64,000 nucleotides of DNA, taken from contig NZ_JAQNDK010000001.1 of NCBI RefSeq assembly GCF_028368935.1, forward strand, positions 1,736,001 to 1,800,000. The letters are read 5' to 3'. Below, piece after piece: positions 9,401-19,320 of the stretch; the stretch's first letter is position 1; each line of letters starts with the position of its first letter. The notes below the pieces were generated by a model. It saw nothing but the letters and a program-made list of their open reading frames with translations, ran no database searches and had not been told where the DNA came from. The position numbers and the translations under genes were made by a program. This DNA comes from Sorangium aterium. Lineage in GTDB: Bacteria; Myxococcota_A; Polyangia; Polyangiales; Polyangiaceae.

Positions 9401-10753
9401 ATGAGAAAAATTCTTCTGACTCTGCTGTTCCTGTCGATCCCCGGCTGCGGTGATGACCCCGCCGACACCACGACGTCGAGCACCACGACGTCGAGCGGCG
9501 GGGACAACAGCGGAGGAGCAGGCTCCTCAGGCAGCTCATCGGTCTCAGGAGGGGGTGGGAGTGGATCCACCGGCACGGGCGGCCCAGGCGGCGTCGAAGA
9601 CAGCGGCGCGAGCTGCCCCGAGCCGACGTTGCCTGCCGCGGCATCTCTCCCCGTCTACGAAGCTCATCACGATCCGTTCACGATGCTGGATGGATCGCGC
9701 ATCACGAAGAAGTCGGAATGGGCATGTCGACGCGCGGAGATCAAGGCGCAGGTCGAGGAGTACGAGTCCGGACCGAAGCCCGCGGTGTCCAAGGATGACG
9801 TGACGGGGGAGTTCTCGGGGAACAAACTGACGGTCGGCGTCAACGAGGGCTCGAAGAGCGTCTCCTTCTCCGTCGACGTCAACCGGCCTGCCGGGGCGCC
9901 TTCCGGGCCGATTCCACTGCTCATCAGCCTCTACGGCTTTGGCAGCGTGACCCTGGACGCGAGCGTGTTCAGCCAGAACGGCGTCGCGACGGCCATCTTC
10001 AACAACAACGACATGGGCGCCCAGGGCGGCGGCGGCACGCGTGGGACGGGGATCTTCTACGACCTCTACGGCAAGGACCACCCGGCCAGCTCGATGATCG
10101 CGTGGGCCTGGGGTATCAGCCGGATCATCGACGCGCTGGAGAAGACCCCGGCGGCCAACATCGATCCGAAGCGCATCGCCGTGACGGGTTGCTCGCGCGA
10201 TGGAAAGGGCGCTCTCACGGCGGGAGCGTTCGACGAGCGCATCGTGCTGACGATCCCCCAGGAGTCGGGCGCCGGAGGCTCGGCGAGCTGGCGCGTCTCA
10301 CAGGCAGGGAAGGACGGTGGGGAGAACGTGCAGACCCTGTCCAGCGCGGCGGGTGAGCAGCCGTGGTTCCGCGAGAGCTTCGGCTCGAACTTCGGCAACA
10401 AGGTGACGACCCTCCCGTTCGATCATCACATGGTCATGGGCCTCGTCGCTCCGCGCGCGCTGCTCGTCGTCGACAACAAGATCGATTGGCTCGGCATCGA
10501 CAGCACCTTCACGGCCGGGTCCATCGCCCACGCGATCTGGGAGGGGCTCGGCGTGCCCGACCGGATGGCCTACTCGCAGCTCGGCGGCCATGAGCACTGC
10601 CAGTTCCCCGCGCAGCAGCGGGCGATCCTGGAGGCGTACGTGAAGAAGTTCCTCGTCGGGGGCGGCACCGACGACACCAACCTGCTCGAGAGCGACGGGG
10701 CGAAGGCCGACCTCGGCCGGTGGATGACGTGGACGCCGCCGAACCTCCAGTGA
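9401..10753 (+). CDS. CE15-like glucuronoyl esterase lipoprotein
   Basis: A 450-residue exported alpha/beta-hydrolase resembling carbohydrate esterase family 15. These enzymes cleave the ester between 4-O-methyl-glucuronic acid of xylan and lignin alcohols. The CE15 nucleophile motif GCSRDGKGA is clear (Ser265). PQESG (Glu288) and GGHEHCQFP (His397/His399) supply the other triad candidates. The N terminus has a lipobox (SIPGC, Cys16) followed by a Ser/Thr/Gly-rich tether of about 50 residues, so the enzyme is expected on the cell surface. GGAGG lies just upstream of the ATG. It stands alone, divergent from the DUF1592 operon and convergent with the FHA-like gene. Confidence in the family is high; the natural substrate is inferred. 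Confidence 0.87.
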   Translation: MRKILLTLLFLSIPGCGDDPADTTTSSTTTSSGGDNSGGAGSSGSSSVSGGGGSGSTGTGGPGGVEDSGASCPEPTLPAAASLPVYEAHHDPFTMLDGSRITKKSEWACRRAEIKAQVEEYESGPKPAVSKDDVTGEFSGNKLTVGVNEGSKSVSFSVDVNRPAGAPSGPIPLLISLYGFGSVTLDASVFSQNGVATAIFNNNDMGAQGGGGTRGTGIFYDLYGKDHPASSMIAWAWGISRIIDALEKTPAANIDPKRIAVTGCSRDGKGALTAGAFDERIVLTIPQESGAGGSASWRVSQAGKDGGENVQTLSSAAGEQPWFRESFGSNFGNKVTTLPFDHHMVMGLVAPRALLVVDNKIDWLGIDSTFTAGSIAHAIWEGLGVPDRMAYSQLGGHEHCQFPAQQRAILEAYVKKFLVGGGTDDTNLLESDGAKADLGRWMTWTPPNLQ

Positions 10754-10982
10754 CCGCCGGGCTCACTCGTCGCGGGAGCCCAGCCCGAACCGGTCGATGC
10801 GCCGGTTGACCGCATGCTCGGGCCTGCTGCGCCCTACACCATGTACATCCAGGTCTGCCTCTTGCAGAGCTGCGCGGATCTCGGACTCTCGCTCCAGGCC
10901 AGGGGCAATGGCATGCTCCGTCCATGTCGCGGACGGGAGACAGGCGACGGGACGAAGCGAGCCCGCCGCGCGACCGTGCCCC

Positions 10983-13328
10983 TCAGCCGCCCGCGGCGTC
11001 CAGCATCGCCCGCAGGAGCGGCGGCGTGCGCCGCGGATCGCAGGGCGCCTTCACCGCCCGGCCCGCGACGACCGCGCTCATATGGCACGTGCCCGGCCGC
11101 GGCAGGTGGTCCATCCAGTAGAGATCGAACCGGTCGTCCGGCGCGAGCCGCCGCACCATCGGCTCGAGCGGCAGCATCAGCCCCTCGCGGAAGCGGGCCA
11201 GATAGACCACGTTCGACAGGCGAACAGGGGAGTTCAGCCCGATGCGCCGCCGCGTCCCGGACGCGTACGGGCCTGTGTGATCGATGAACTCGACCGTCTG
11301 GAGATCGCCGTAGAGGTCCGGCTCCGTCTTCTCGACCGTCACCAGCGTCCACGCGCAGAGCGGCCGCTGCGCCCGCAGGAGCGCGCGCGTCATCTGCTCG
11401 AAGTCGGGCAGATCCGCGGCCGCCCGCGCCTCGGTGTAGTGGCCGTGCGCGAACTGGTTGCGCTCGGCCTGCATCAGGTTCGAGAGCGTCTCGAACGTCT
11501 GGTTGTGCGACAGCTTGACGTCGAGCACCTCCCTCGCCATCGAGCCGATCGGATCGTCGCGATCGCCGAACGCCCGCGCGGCCGTGCGCGCGAGCTCGCG
11601 CCACGCGCCGAGCGCCAGGCCGTCGCGCGTGCGCGTGCGGCCGTGGAAATCGAGGAGCGCGCCCCACCCGGGAGGCGCCCCGCCCGCGCCCGCCCCGCTC
11701 GCGCCCGGACCGCTCGCGGCGCCGCTGCGCGCCGAGGTCGGGGGCGCGCTGCCGCCGCTGAAGAAGGCCGAGACGAGCACCGTCGCGATGAAGCGCCACG
11801 TGCCCTCGAGCACGTCGAACAGCATCTTCACCCGCTCGATCGCGCTCGACGCCCCGATCGCCGCCCGCACCCGCCCCGCGATGGGATAGGGCAGGCCGCC
11901 GCTCAGCGCCGAGAGCACCCCGTGCGGATCGCCGCACTCGCGCGAGATCTCCGCCGCCCGCGCGCCCGCGTCGGCGTCGTGCAGGAGCTCCCACGACAGG
12001 GTCCGCGCGTGCTCGACCCTCCCGTCCAGGATGGGCGGCCGGCCGTGCCAGTCGCACTGCACCGCGCTCGCCATCACCGCCGGATCCGCCTTGCGGGGCA
12101 CACACGCGGCGACCACGCCGGGCGCGAGCGGCGCGATCAGCGCGCCGGCGCCCGCGTGGGTCGCGACGACCGCCGCGAGCTCCTGCGCGAGCGCCCCGAT
12201 CACGTGCGGCCCGACGCCGCCGAGCGCGCTCTGCTCCTCGATGCCGAACAGGACCGTCGCCCGGCGCCCGCTCCGCGACGCCTCGATCACCTCGAACGGC
12301 GCGGCGAAGCGCGCGCTGGCCGCGCCGTCGCGGAGCTCCACCACGGGGGTGGACGCGCCGTCCACGCCCGCCGCGCCGCGCTCACGCTCCGCCACGGGCG
12401 ACGCGCCCCGCTCGCGCTCCGCCGCGAGCGATGCGATCGCGTGCAGGCCGAGCTCGACCTCGCGGCCGGCGACGTCCGCCTCGCCGGCGACCGTGAAGTA
12501 GCCGCACGCGAACGCCCCGAGCCCCGCGGCCTCGGCGGCCTCCAGGGCCTGCCGGGCCGCGGCGGCCGCCTCCGCGGCGCCGCCCCGCACGAGCACCACC
12601 GCCGTGCCGTCCGCGTCGCCGACCGGCCGATCCGGCCACAGCCGGTGCACCGCGACCAGCGCGGCCGCCGCGCGCGAGGGCGCGCCCGCCTCGATCGGCC
12701 GCAGCAGGACGAGCGCGCCCTGGCCCTTCCGCGCGAGAAGCGACGCGCACTCCTGCTCCAGCCCGGCGCGCGCGAGCAGGCCCGTCGCCGGGTCCACCGC
12801 CCCGGCGGGGACCGACAGCGCGGCGTAGCGGCGATCGAAGAACGTCGCGCGCATGCCGCCGACGCAGACGAAGGTGCCGTGCACGAGCGGCGACTCCTCC
12901 CCGCGCGCGAGGTGCCGCGCGCCGACCTGCACGGGCACGCTGCACTCGTCGCGGCGGCGCAGCCACCAGCGCACGCCGTCGTGGCGCAGCGAGGCCGCGA
13001 GCCGCGACGCCACGTCGGGGTAGACGAGCTCGTTGCGCTCGTCGCCCACGCGCTCCACGCGGCCGAGCCGCAGATCGCCGACGGGCTCGAGCCGGAGCTC
13101 GTGGAGGTAGCCGTCGCGCCCCTCGATCCGCAGCCGATCCGGCGCGGCCACCTCGCCGCGCCACAGCGAGAACCCGGGCGCCTGCGTGAGCCAGAGCGTG
13201 GCGCCGCCCGCCGCGACCGACCGCAGCTCGGCCCCTGGCGTGCCCTCGGGGCCGCTCGCCTCGACGGGCGCGGGCGGGACGCTCTCGCCCGCCGGAAGGT
13301 CCCCGCCGCTGTCTCGTCCGCCCGTCAC
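10983..13328 (-). CDS. FHA-like / degenerate GGDEF-like / HEPN-like fusion protein
   Basis: A 781-residue cytoplasmic protein of unknown function. Residues about 30-150 have the spacing of an FHA domain but lack an obvious intact phosphothreonine-binding signature. Next comes a region opening DPATGLLARAGLE, like the start of a GGDEF domain, but the signature position reads GDADG, so cyclase activity is unlikely. The C-terminal third contains AERNQFAHGHY, an R-x4-H motif as in HEPN domains, separated from the rest by a Ser/Gly/Ala linker near 550-580. The GTG at 13328 is chosen because AGGGA lies 5 bp upstream; longer readings add only low-complexity Arg/Ala sequence. It lies next to two kinase genes on the same strand, which would suit a phosphoprotein reader. 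That role is inferred. Confidence 0.65.
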   Translation of the reverse strand: MTGGRDSGGDLPAGESVPPAPVEASGPEGTPGAELRSVAAGGATLWLTQAPGFSLWRGEVAAPDRLRIEGRDGYLHELRLEPVGDLRLGRVERVGDERNELVYPDVASRLAASLRHDGVRWWLRRRDECSVPVQVGARHLARGEESPLVHGTFVCVGGMRATFFDRRYAALSVPAGAVDPATGLLARAGLEQECASLLARKGQGALVLLRPIEAGAPSRAAAALVAVHRLWPDRPVGDADGTAVVLVRGGAAEAAAAARQALEAAEAAGLGAFACGYFTVAGEADVAGREVELGLHAIASLAAERERGASPVAERERGAAGVDGASTPVVELRDGAASARFAAPFEVIEASRSGRRATVLFGIEEQSALGGVGPHVIGALAQELAAVVATHAGAGALIAPLAPGVVAACVPRKADPAVMASAVQCDWHGRPPILDGRVEHARTLSWELLHDADAGARAAEISRECGDPHGVLSALSGGLPYPIAGRVRAAIGASSAIERVKMLFDVLEGTWRFIATVLVSAFFSGGSAPPTSARSGAASGPGASGAGAGGAPPGWGALLDFHGRTRTRDGLALGAWRELARTAARAFGDRDDPIGSMAREVLDVKLSHNQTFETLSNLMQAERNQFAHGHYTEARAAADLPDFEQMTRALLRAQRPLCAWTLVTVEKTEPDLYGDLQTVEFIDHTGPYASGTRRRIGLNSPVRLSNVVYLARFREGLMLPLEPMVRRLAPDDRFDLYWMDHLPRPGTCHMSAVVAGRAVKAPCDPRRTPPLLRAMLDAAGG

Positions 13329-13596
13329 GCGTCCCTGTCCATGGTGATCCCGCGCGCCGCGCCGCCCGAGCACCCGGCGGGCTCCTCGTGCGATTACCGC
13401 ACCGCGCCACGGCAAATTCAACGCAAATGCGCCGCGGAGCATTCCTCGAGCGCCGCCGCGCGCCGCCGCCCTCGCCAGCTTCGCCCGCCCGCCGACGTTC
13501 GCACGGCATGATCCGCCGGAGGGCCGGGAGGCGGCCAGCGCGGACACGGCGCTCGCCCACGCGCGGCCACGTTCGGCTCATGTGACACCCTCGGCG

Positions 13597-16500
13597 CTAG
13601 GCCGGCGCGGCGCCGCGCTCCTCCGCCTCCAACGGGCTGAGCGGGAGCTCCACCATGAACGTCGCGCCCGCGCCCGGTTCGCTCTCCACCCGGATGGATC
13701 CGCCGTGCGACGCCACGATCGAGCGAGCAATGAAGAGCCCGAGGCCGAGGCCGCCGAAGTTGCGCACCGACACCGCGCGCTCGAAGAGCTCGAAGATCCT
13801 GCCCTGATCGGCCTCCGCGATCCCGATCCCCTGATCCCGGACGACCAGCAGCGCGCGATCGGCCTGCCTCCGCACGCCGACGAGAACAGGCCTGCCTGCG
13901 CCGTACTTCATCGCGTTCGACAAGAGGTTGATGAGGACCTGCTCCATGCGAAGCGGATCCCAGGACCCGATCACAGGCTCGTCCAGCTCGAGCTGGACGC
14001 TGCAGCGGGCGTCGGCGAGCTGCTGGCTCATTCGGTCGACGACCTCACGCGCCAGGGCCGCCAGATCGACAGGCGCGCGCGCGAGCGTCAGCCGCCCCGC
14101 GTTCAGCCGCGTGACATCGAGCAGCTCGTTGACCAGGCGCCCGAGCCGCACGATCTGGCGATTGAGGACCTGGAGCGCGGCATGGATCCGCTCGGAGGCG
14201 AGCTCCGCGCGCTGGTAGCGACGCAAGAGCAGCTCGACGCGCTGCGCCTGCAGCTGCAGCGAGGTCAGCGGAGTCTTGAGCTCGTGGGAGGCGACGACGA
14301 GGAACTCATCCCTCCGCGCGATGGCCTCCTGGGCCTCGGCGAACAGACGGGCGTTGTCGAGGGCGAGCGCCGCACGGTACCCGAGCTCCTCGGCCAGCCG
14401 CAGGTCGGCAGGGCCGTACGGGCGCCGGGGCGCGGCCGCCAGCAGGCTCATGACCCCGAAGCACCGGTTGCGCGCGAGGAGCGGAACCCGGAGGAAGGCG
14501 TGAATGCCGGCCTGCTCCAGGAGGGGCGCGGCGCGGAGGTCGCCCATCCCAGGCCGGTCCGGCGATGCCAGGGGCCGCAGCGCGTCCATCACGGCGTCGG
14601 CCAGCCCGGCGGGCACGCCCGCGGAGACCGAGTGTCCCGGGGCGCCGCGGGCGAGGTCCACGTCGATGACGCATTGGTCGGCCAGCTCGGGCACCGCGAG
14701 CTGCGCCACGCTCTCGAGGGTCGCGCTGTAGCCGAGGGCCATCAGCTTGCGGCTCGCCTCGGCCAGGAAGCGCTCGGCCTGCTCGGCGGCCTTGAGCGCC
14801 TGTTCCGCTCGCCGCCGCTCGGCGTTCTCCTGCTCCAGCTCGGAATAGAGCATGGCGTTTTCCAGCGAGATCGCCGACTGCGAGGCGAGCAGCTCGATGA
14901 CGCTGAGCCGCCCGGGAGTGAAGGCGCCGGTAACGAGGTTGTTCTCCAGGTAGAGCAGGCCGATGAGCCGGGCCTCGCGCATGATCGGGACGCACAGCAC
15001 CGATTTCGGGCGCTTGTGGCCGAAATACTCGTCCTCCATGAAGCGGTGCCGGGCGGCGGCGTCGTCGAGCAGCACGCGCTCGTGGCTCCGGCGAACGTAG
15101 TTGAGGACGGATTGCGGCAGCGCGGCGGAAGACGCCTCGCCCGCGCCGAGCAGCCGCACCGCGCCCCCCGGCGCCTCGATCGCCGCGGTCCACGGGCGAT
15201 CTTCCCGGACGAGCAGGACGCATCCCTCCTCGGCGCCCGCGTGCTCGACCACGAGGCGAAGCAGCGTCTCGAGCAGCCGCGGGAGCTCGAGCTCGCCGGA
15301 GATGCTCTGCGAGGCCTTGACCAACGACAGGACGTCGAACTGCTCGGCCCGTACGGCGAAGGTGACGGTGGAGGCGATCGGCTTGCGCGGGGAAAGGTAG
15401 GGATAGCGCTGATCGAGCTGCTCCACCTTGGCGTGGGCGCCCCACGTGAAGTAGGCGGCGCGGGCCTCTCGCAGGTGGGCGCGTTCGGACGTGGAGAGGT
15501 CGCGCGTGCGGTAGAACGCCGCGGCGAGCTCGCAGGCGATGGCCTCGTGCTGGACGAAGCCGCCCTCCCGCGCCGACGCGATGGCCTGCTCGTAGAGCCG
15601 GATGGCCTCCAGGTCCTGCCCGCGGAGCCGGGCGATCTCGGCGCGGACCAAGGCGTGTTTGTGGAGGAAGTTATCGCGGCCGTTCCTGGCCCACACGCCG
15701 AGCTGCCGCTCGCACTCGAGGAGCCGCTCGGGGAGCGCACGCAGCGGGGAGGGCCCCGCCTCGTGCGCCTCGTCGGCGTCGGAGAGGGCCGCGAGCGAGA
15801 GCGCGAGGTAGTAGAAGTTCTCGGCGATGAGCGCGTATGGCTCGCTCCTGAAGGGGTGCTCGGCCATCACGCAGGTCGCCGCCGCGGACGCCTCCCTGGG
15901 AGAGCCGAGCACGAAGAGCACCTGGGCCTTCAAGCCGTAATAGATGCTGCGAATGCGCTGCAGATCCCCCTCCACCAGCCGCGCCTCGAAGGCTGGCGGA
16001 TCCAGCTCGGACCCGTCCAGCATCGAGAAGCGGACCGGCCTCCCTCGCAGCGTCTGGATCATGGCGTGGCCGCCGAGGAGGGCGCTGTGCACCAACGCGT
16101 GACCGACCCTGCGCACGACGCCGAGGCGCTCTTCGACCTCGTGGAGCACGTCCTCCAGCGGCTCGCCAGAGAGCAGCTGGAACAGCGCGGACCAGAGGCC
16201 GTTGAAGCACGCCATGTTCAGATTACCGGACTCGACCGCGGCGCTGAAGCCGGCGCGCGCGTACGGACACGCCTCTCTGTAGTGGCGTGTCCAGAACACG
16301 ACATGCTGTCCGAAGGCCGTGAACACCACCGATTTCGTGGTGAGGAGGCTGCTCCTGTCTGCCAGGTCGCAGCCGAGCTTGCCGAACCGATAGGCCTCCT
16401 GGTATCGCCCGAACCTCGGGCCGATCACCCTCGCGAAGGCGGCGAGCGCGTACGCGGAGCTCTCGGCGTTGCCGTGGCGCAGGCTGAGCTGGACCATGCG

Positions 16501-19320
16501 CAGGACGATGAGAAAGTGCAGGTTCGGGTTCACGAAGAGCGCGGGGAGGGACAGCCCCTGCAGCACGCCCATCGTGAGCTTCATCTCCGGGTGCGTCATG
16601 GGGGGCAGGTGGATGAGGTCCTCGATCGCCCGATCGCCCAGGGCCTGCCAGACGCCCTCGGTCTCCTCGTCGATCTGTGCGTCGGTGGGCTGGAGCGGCA
16701 AATCGATGTCGCAGCCGCGGAGCCACGCGAGCCCGATCTCCAGCGCGCGGCTGCATTTCCCGCGGGTCTGGTAGAAGGCAAGGGCGAGCTCGACGGCGGC
16801 GGCCGTCTCGCTCCGGGTCCTCGCGCGCTCCATGAGCTCTTGCAGGAGCCGCTCGGCCTCGTCGAAGTCGCCGGTGACGTACGCGGCGTGCGCGCGCTCG
16901 AGCGTCAGACCGTAGGTCAGCTCGCGCTGCGTCTCCCAGGAGTCCGGCGCGAGCAGCGAAAGGCCCGCGGCGAAGAGCGCGGCGGCGGACTGGAAGGCCG
17001 CGGCGGCCTTGGCCCTCCTGCCGGCGCGGAGGTTCAGCGCCGCGACCTCGTCCCGCTCCGCCTGGGAGCGGATGAGCGCGGCGCCGCGGTTGAGGTGGCC
17101 TACGACGTCGAAGAGCACCTCGTCGCGCTCCTCCGCGCGCTGCGCCCTGAGGAGCAGCCGCCCGATCCCGAGGTGCATCTCGGCGAGCTGTTCTGCCGGA
17201 ATCAGCGAGTAAGCGGCTTGCTGCACCCGGTCATGGAGGAAGCGATAACCAGAGTCCCGGCAGAAGAGCAGCCCCTCCCGGACAGCCTCCTCGAGCGCGT
17301 CGCGGAGCTCCGCCGCCGGACGGCTCGCGACGATCGCGAGGACGTCGAGGCTCAGACTGCTGCCGAGGCACGCGGCGAGCGTGAGCGTGTCCCGCGTCGC
17401 GACCGAGAGCCGCTTCAGCTTGGCCGCCATCAGCTCGACGACGTTGTCGGTGAACCCCTTGACGCGGATCGCGGCGATGTCCCACCGCCATGCCCCCTCG
17501 TCCGCGTCAAAGGCGATGAGCCCCTCCTGGTGCAGCACGATCAGGAGCTGGAGCACGAAGAACGGGTTGCCGCCGGTCATCTCGTAAACCAGGTACGAGA
17601 GCGGCTCGACCTGTCCTTCGGGCGCGTGGACGGCCTCGGCGACGAGCGCCCCGACGTGGGCGGCCGAGAGCGGCTCGAGCACGAGCTCGGAGACGGCGGC
17701 GCCGCGCTTTCGGGCCTCGGACAGCGTGAGCCGCAGCGGGTGCGCGGGGCCGACCTCGTTGTCGCGGTAGGCGCCGATCAGCAGGAGGTGCTCGGGCCCG
17801 GCGTAGGTCGCGAGCTGTTCGAGCAGGAGGAGGCTGGCCGCGTCGGCCCACTGCAGATCGTCGAGGAAGAGCGCCACGGGGTGCTCCTTCCGGGCGCACG
17901 TCGCGACGAAGCGCTGGAGCGTCGCGAGCAGCCGGCCCTGGGCCTCGGCGGGCGGCAGCTCGGGCACGGGCGGCTGCGGGCCGAGGAGCAGCCCGAGCTC
18001 GGGAAGCATGTCGGCGAGCAGCCCCCCGCTCGGGCCGAGGGCCTCCCGGAAACGCTGTCTCCAGCGCTCGACCTGCTCCTCGCTCGCGCCGAGGATCTCC
18101 TGCAAGAGCGCCCGGAACGCTTGAAGGAAAGCGCGGTAGGGGACGTCCCTCGCCGTTTGCTCGAACTTGCCTGAGAGAAAGAACCCCCGCTCCCTCACGA
18201 TCGGCCGGTGCAGCTCGGCGACCAGGGACGACTTGCCGATGCCCGAGTACCCCGATACGAGCGCGAGCTCTGGCCGGCCCTCCGCCACCACCCGCTCGAA
18301 CACGGCGAGCAACGCCTCGACCTCGCGCTCGCGCCCGTACAGCCGCTGCGGGACCTGGAATCGGTCCGAGAGGTCGCGCGCACCGAGCGCGAAGGGCGGA
18401 ATGGCGCCGCTCGTCCGCCAGCTCACGAAGCCCTCGTCCAGGTCGTGCCGCAGGCCGGCCGCGCTCTGGTAACGCTCCTCGGCGTCCTTGGAGAGCAGCT
18501 TGAGCACGGCCTCTGACAGGAGCGGGGGAATCGAAGGGACGAGCGCGTGCGGCGGGACCGGCTTCTGCGCGATATGGCAATAGAGCCACTCAACAGGATC
18601 GCTGGCCTGGAACGGCAGGGTGCCCGTCAGCATCTCGTAGAAGACGACGCCGAGGGAGTAAAGATCGGTCCGCTCGTCGATCCAGCGGTTCATCCGGCCC
18701 GTCTGCTCCGGCGCCATGTACGCCAGGGTCCCCTCGATGAGACCGGCGTGCTCGATGTGCTGGAGTTCGCGGGGTATCCGGGACGCAATCCCCAGGTCGG
18801 TGATCTTCACCTCGCCGGTGGCGGGGTGGAGGAGCAGGTTTTGAGGCTTGATGTCCTTGTGGACGACGCCGTGTCGATGCAACGCGGCGAGCGCCTCGAC
18901 CAGGCGGACGGCGAGGGGGAAGAAGCGATCGAGCGATATCGGCCCATCGAGGAGCCGATCGAGCGACACGCCGCCGAAATCCTCCAGGACCAGCGCCGGT
19001 TGATCGCCGAGCACCTCGAGCGCATAGGGCTTGACGATGGCCGTGGCCTCGAGCGCCCGGGCGATCTCGTATTCGTGACGCAGCCGCTCACGGGCATAGG
19101 GGCTCGCGTGATCGCGCCGGAGGACCTTGAGCACCACGTGACGGCCGTCGCCCTCGCGTACACCTCGGTAAAGAAGGGTGTCTGACCCCTCGCAGAGGAC
19201 CTCGATGATGGCGTAACGGGACGACGCACCGGGATCGGCGCAAACGGGAATGGTGGTATCCACAGGAGCCCCACAACGGGTACAGCGAAGCATGCTGCCA
19301 TGATCGGCGCGCATCGCCAT
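13597..19320 (-). CDS. Ser/Thr kinase - AAA ATPase - TPR - GAF - GAF - histidine kinase giant (1,907 aa)
   Basis: A multidomain sensor kinase. Domains in order: a Cys-x2-Cys half zinc ribbon (Cys13, Cys16, perhaps Cys27); a Ser/Thr kinase with Lys65, HKDIKPQN (154-161) and DLG instead of DFG (175-177); an AAA_16 ATPase with GYSGIGKS and LFLDDLQWADA; a long TPR-like helical region; two GAF domains (about 1330-1497 and 1520-1667); a HisKA box SHELKTPLT (His near 1679); and a HATPase with N (NLLSNAMKYG), G1 (DQGIGI) and G2 (GLGLGLFIA) boxes. Such proteins join eukaryote-like and two-component phosphorylation in one chain. The start is the ATG at 19320; an internal ATG at residue 10 is possible. 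No response regulator is adjacent. It is paralogous to the gene at 228-5363 through the ATPase and TPR region. Confidence 0.92.
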   Translation of the reverse strand: MAMRADHGSMLRCTRCGAPVDTTIPVCADPGASSRYAIIEVLCEGSDTLLYRGVREGDGRHVVLKVLRRDHASPYARERLRHEYEIARALEATAIVKPYALEVLGDQPALVLEDFGGVSLDRLLDGPISLDRFFPLAVRLVEALAALHRHGVVHKDIKPQNLLLHPATGEVKITDLGIASRIPRELQHIEHAGLIEGTLAYMAPEQTGRMNRWIDERTDLYSLGVVFYEMLTGTLPFQASDPVEWLYCHIAQKPVPPHALVPSIPPLLSEAVLKLLSKDAEERYQSAAGLRHDLDEGFVSWRTSGAIPPFALGARDLSDRFQVPQRLYGREREVEALLAVFERVVAEGRPELALVSGYSGIGKSSLVAELHRPIVRERGFFLSGKFEQTARDVPYRAFLQAFRALLQEILGASEEQVERWRQRFREALGPSGGLLADMLPELGLLLGPQPPVPELPPAEAQGRLLATLQRFVATCARKEHPVALFLDDLQWADAASLLLLEQLATYAGPEHLLLIGAYRDNEVGPAHPLRLTLSEARKRGAAVSELVLEPLSAAHVGALVAEAVHAPEGQVEPLSYLVYEMTGGNPFFVLQLLIVLHQEGLIAFDADEGAWRWDIAAIRVKGFTDNVVELMAAKLKRLSVATRDTLTLAACLGSSLSLDVLAIVASRPAAELRDALEEAVREGLLFCRDSGYRFLHDRVQQAAYSLIPAEQLAEMHLGIGRLLLRAQRAEERDEVLFDVVGHLNRGAALIRSQAERDEVAALNLRAGRRAKAAAAFQSAAALFAAGLSLLAPDSWETQRELTYGLTLERAHAAYVTGDFDEAERLLQELMERARTRSETAAAVELALAFYQTRGKCSRALEIGLAWLRGCDIDLPLQPTDAQIDEETEGVWQALGDRAIEDLIHLPPMTHPEMKLTMGVLQGLSLPALFVNPNLHFLIVLRMVQLSLRHGNAESSAYALAAFARVIGPRFGRYQEAYRFGKLGCDLADRSSLLTTKSVVFTAFGQHVVFWTRHYREACPYARAGFSAAVESGNLNMACFNGLWSALFQLLSGEPLEDVLHEVEERLGVVRRVGHALVHSALLGGHAMIQTLRGRPVRFSMLDGSELDPPAFEARLVEGDLQRIRSIYYGLKAQVLFVLGSPREASAAATCVMAEHPFRSEPYALIAENFYYLALSLAALSDADEAHEAGPSPLRALPERLLECERQLGVWARNGRDNFLHKHALVRAEIARLRGQDLEAIRLYEQAIASAREGGFVQHEAIACELAAAFYRTRDLSTSERAHLREARAAYFTWGAHAKVEQLDQRYPYLSPRKPIASTVTFAVRAEQFDVLSLVKASQSISGELELPRLLETLLRLVVEHAGAEEGCVLLVREDRPWTAAIEAPGGAVRLLGAGEASSAALPQSVLNYVRRSHERVLLDDAAARHRFMEDEYFGHKRPKSVLCVPIMREARLIGLLYLENNLVTGAFTPGRLSVIELLASQSAISLENAMLYSELEQENAERRRAEQALKAAEQAERFLAEASRKLMALGYSATLESVAQLAVPELADQCVIDVDLARGAPGHSVSAGVPAGLADAVMDALRPLASPDRPGMGDLRAAPLLEQAGIHAFLRVPLLARNRCFGVMSLLAAAPRRPYGPADLRLAEELGYRAALALDNARLFAEAQEAIARRDEFLVVASHELKTPLTSLQLQAQRVELLLRRYQRAELASERIHAALQVLNRQIVRLGRLVNELLDVTRLNAGRLTLARAPVDLAALAREVVDRMSQQLADARCSVQLELDEPVIGSWDPLRMEQVLINLLSNAMKYGAGRPVLVGVRRQADRALLVVRDQGIGIAEADQGRIFELFERAVSVRNFGGLGLGLFIARSIVASHGGSIRVESEPGAGATFMVELPLSPLEAEERGAAPA

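Noticed and set aside
10797-13511. Plus-strand open frame of about 900 codons opposite the FHA-like gene
   Set aside because: Composition is Arg/Pro/His-rich with no motif; antisense shadow of the minus-strand gene.
13582-18174. Plus-strand open frame of 1,530 codons opposite the giant kinase
   Set aside because: No domain, biased composition; antisense shadow of a gene with complete kinase motifs.
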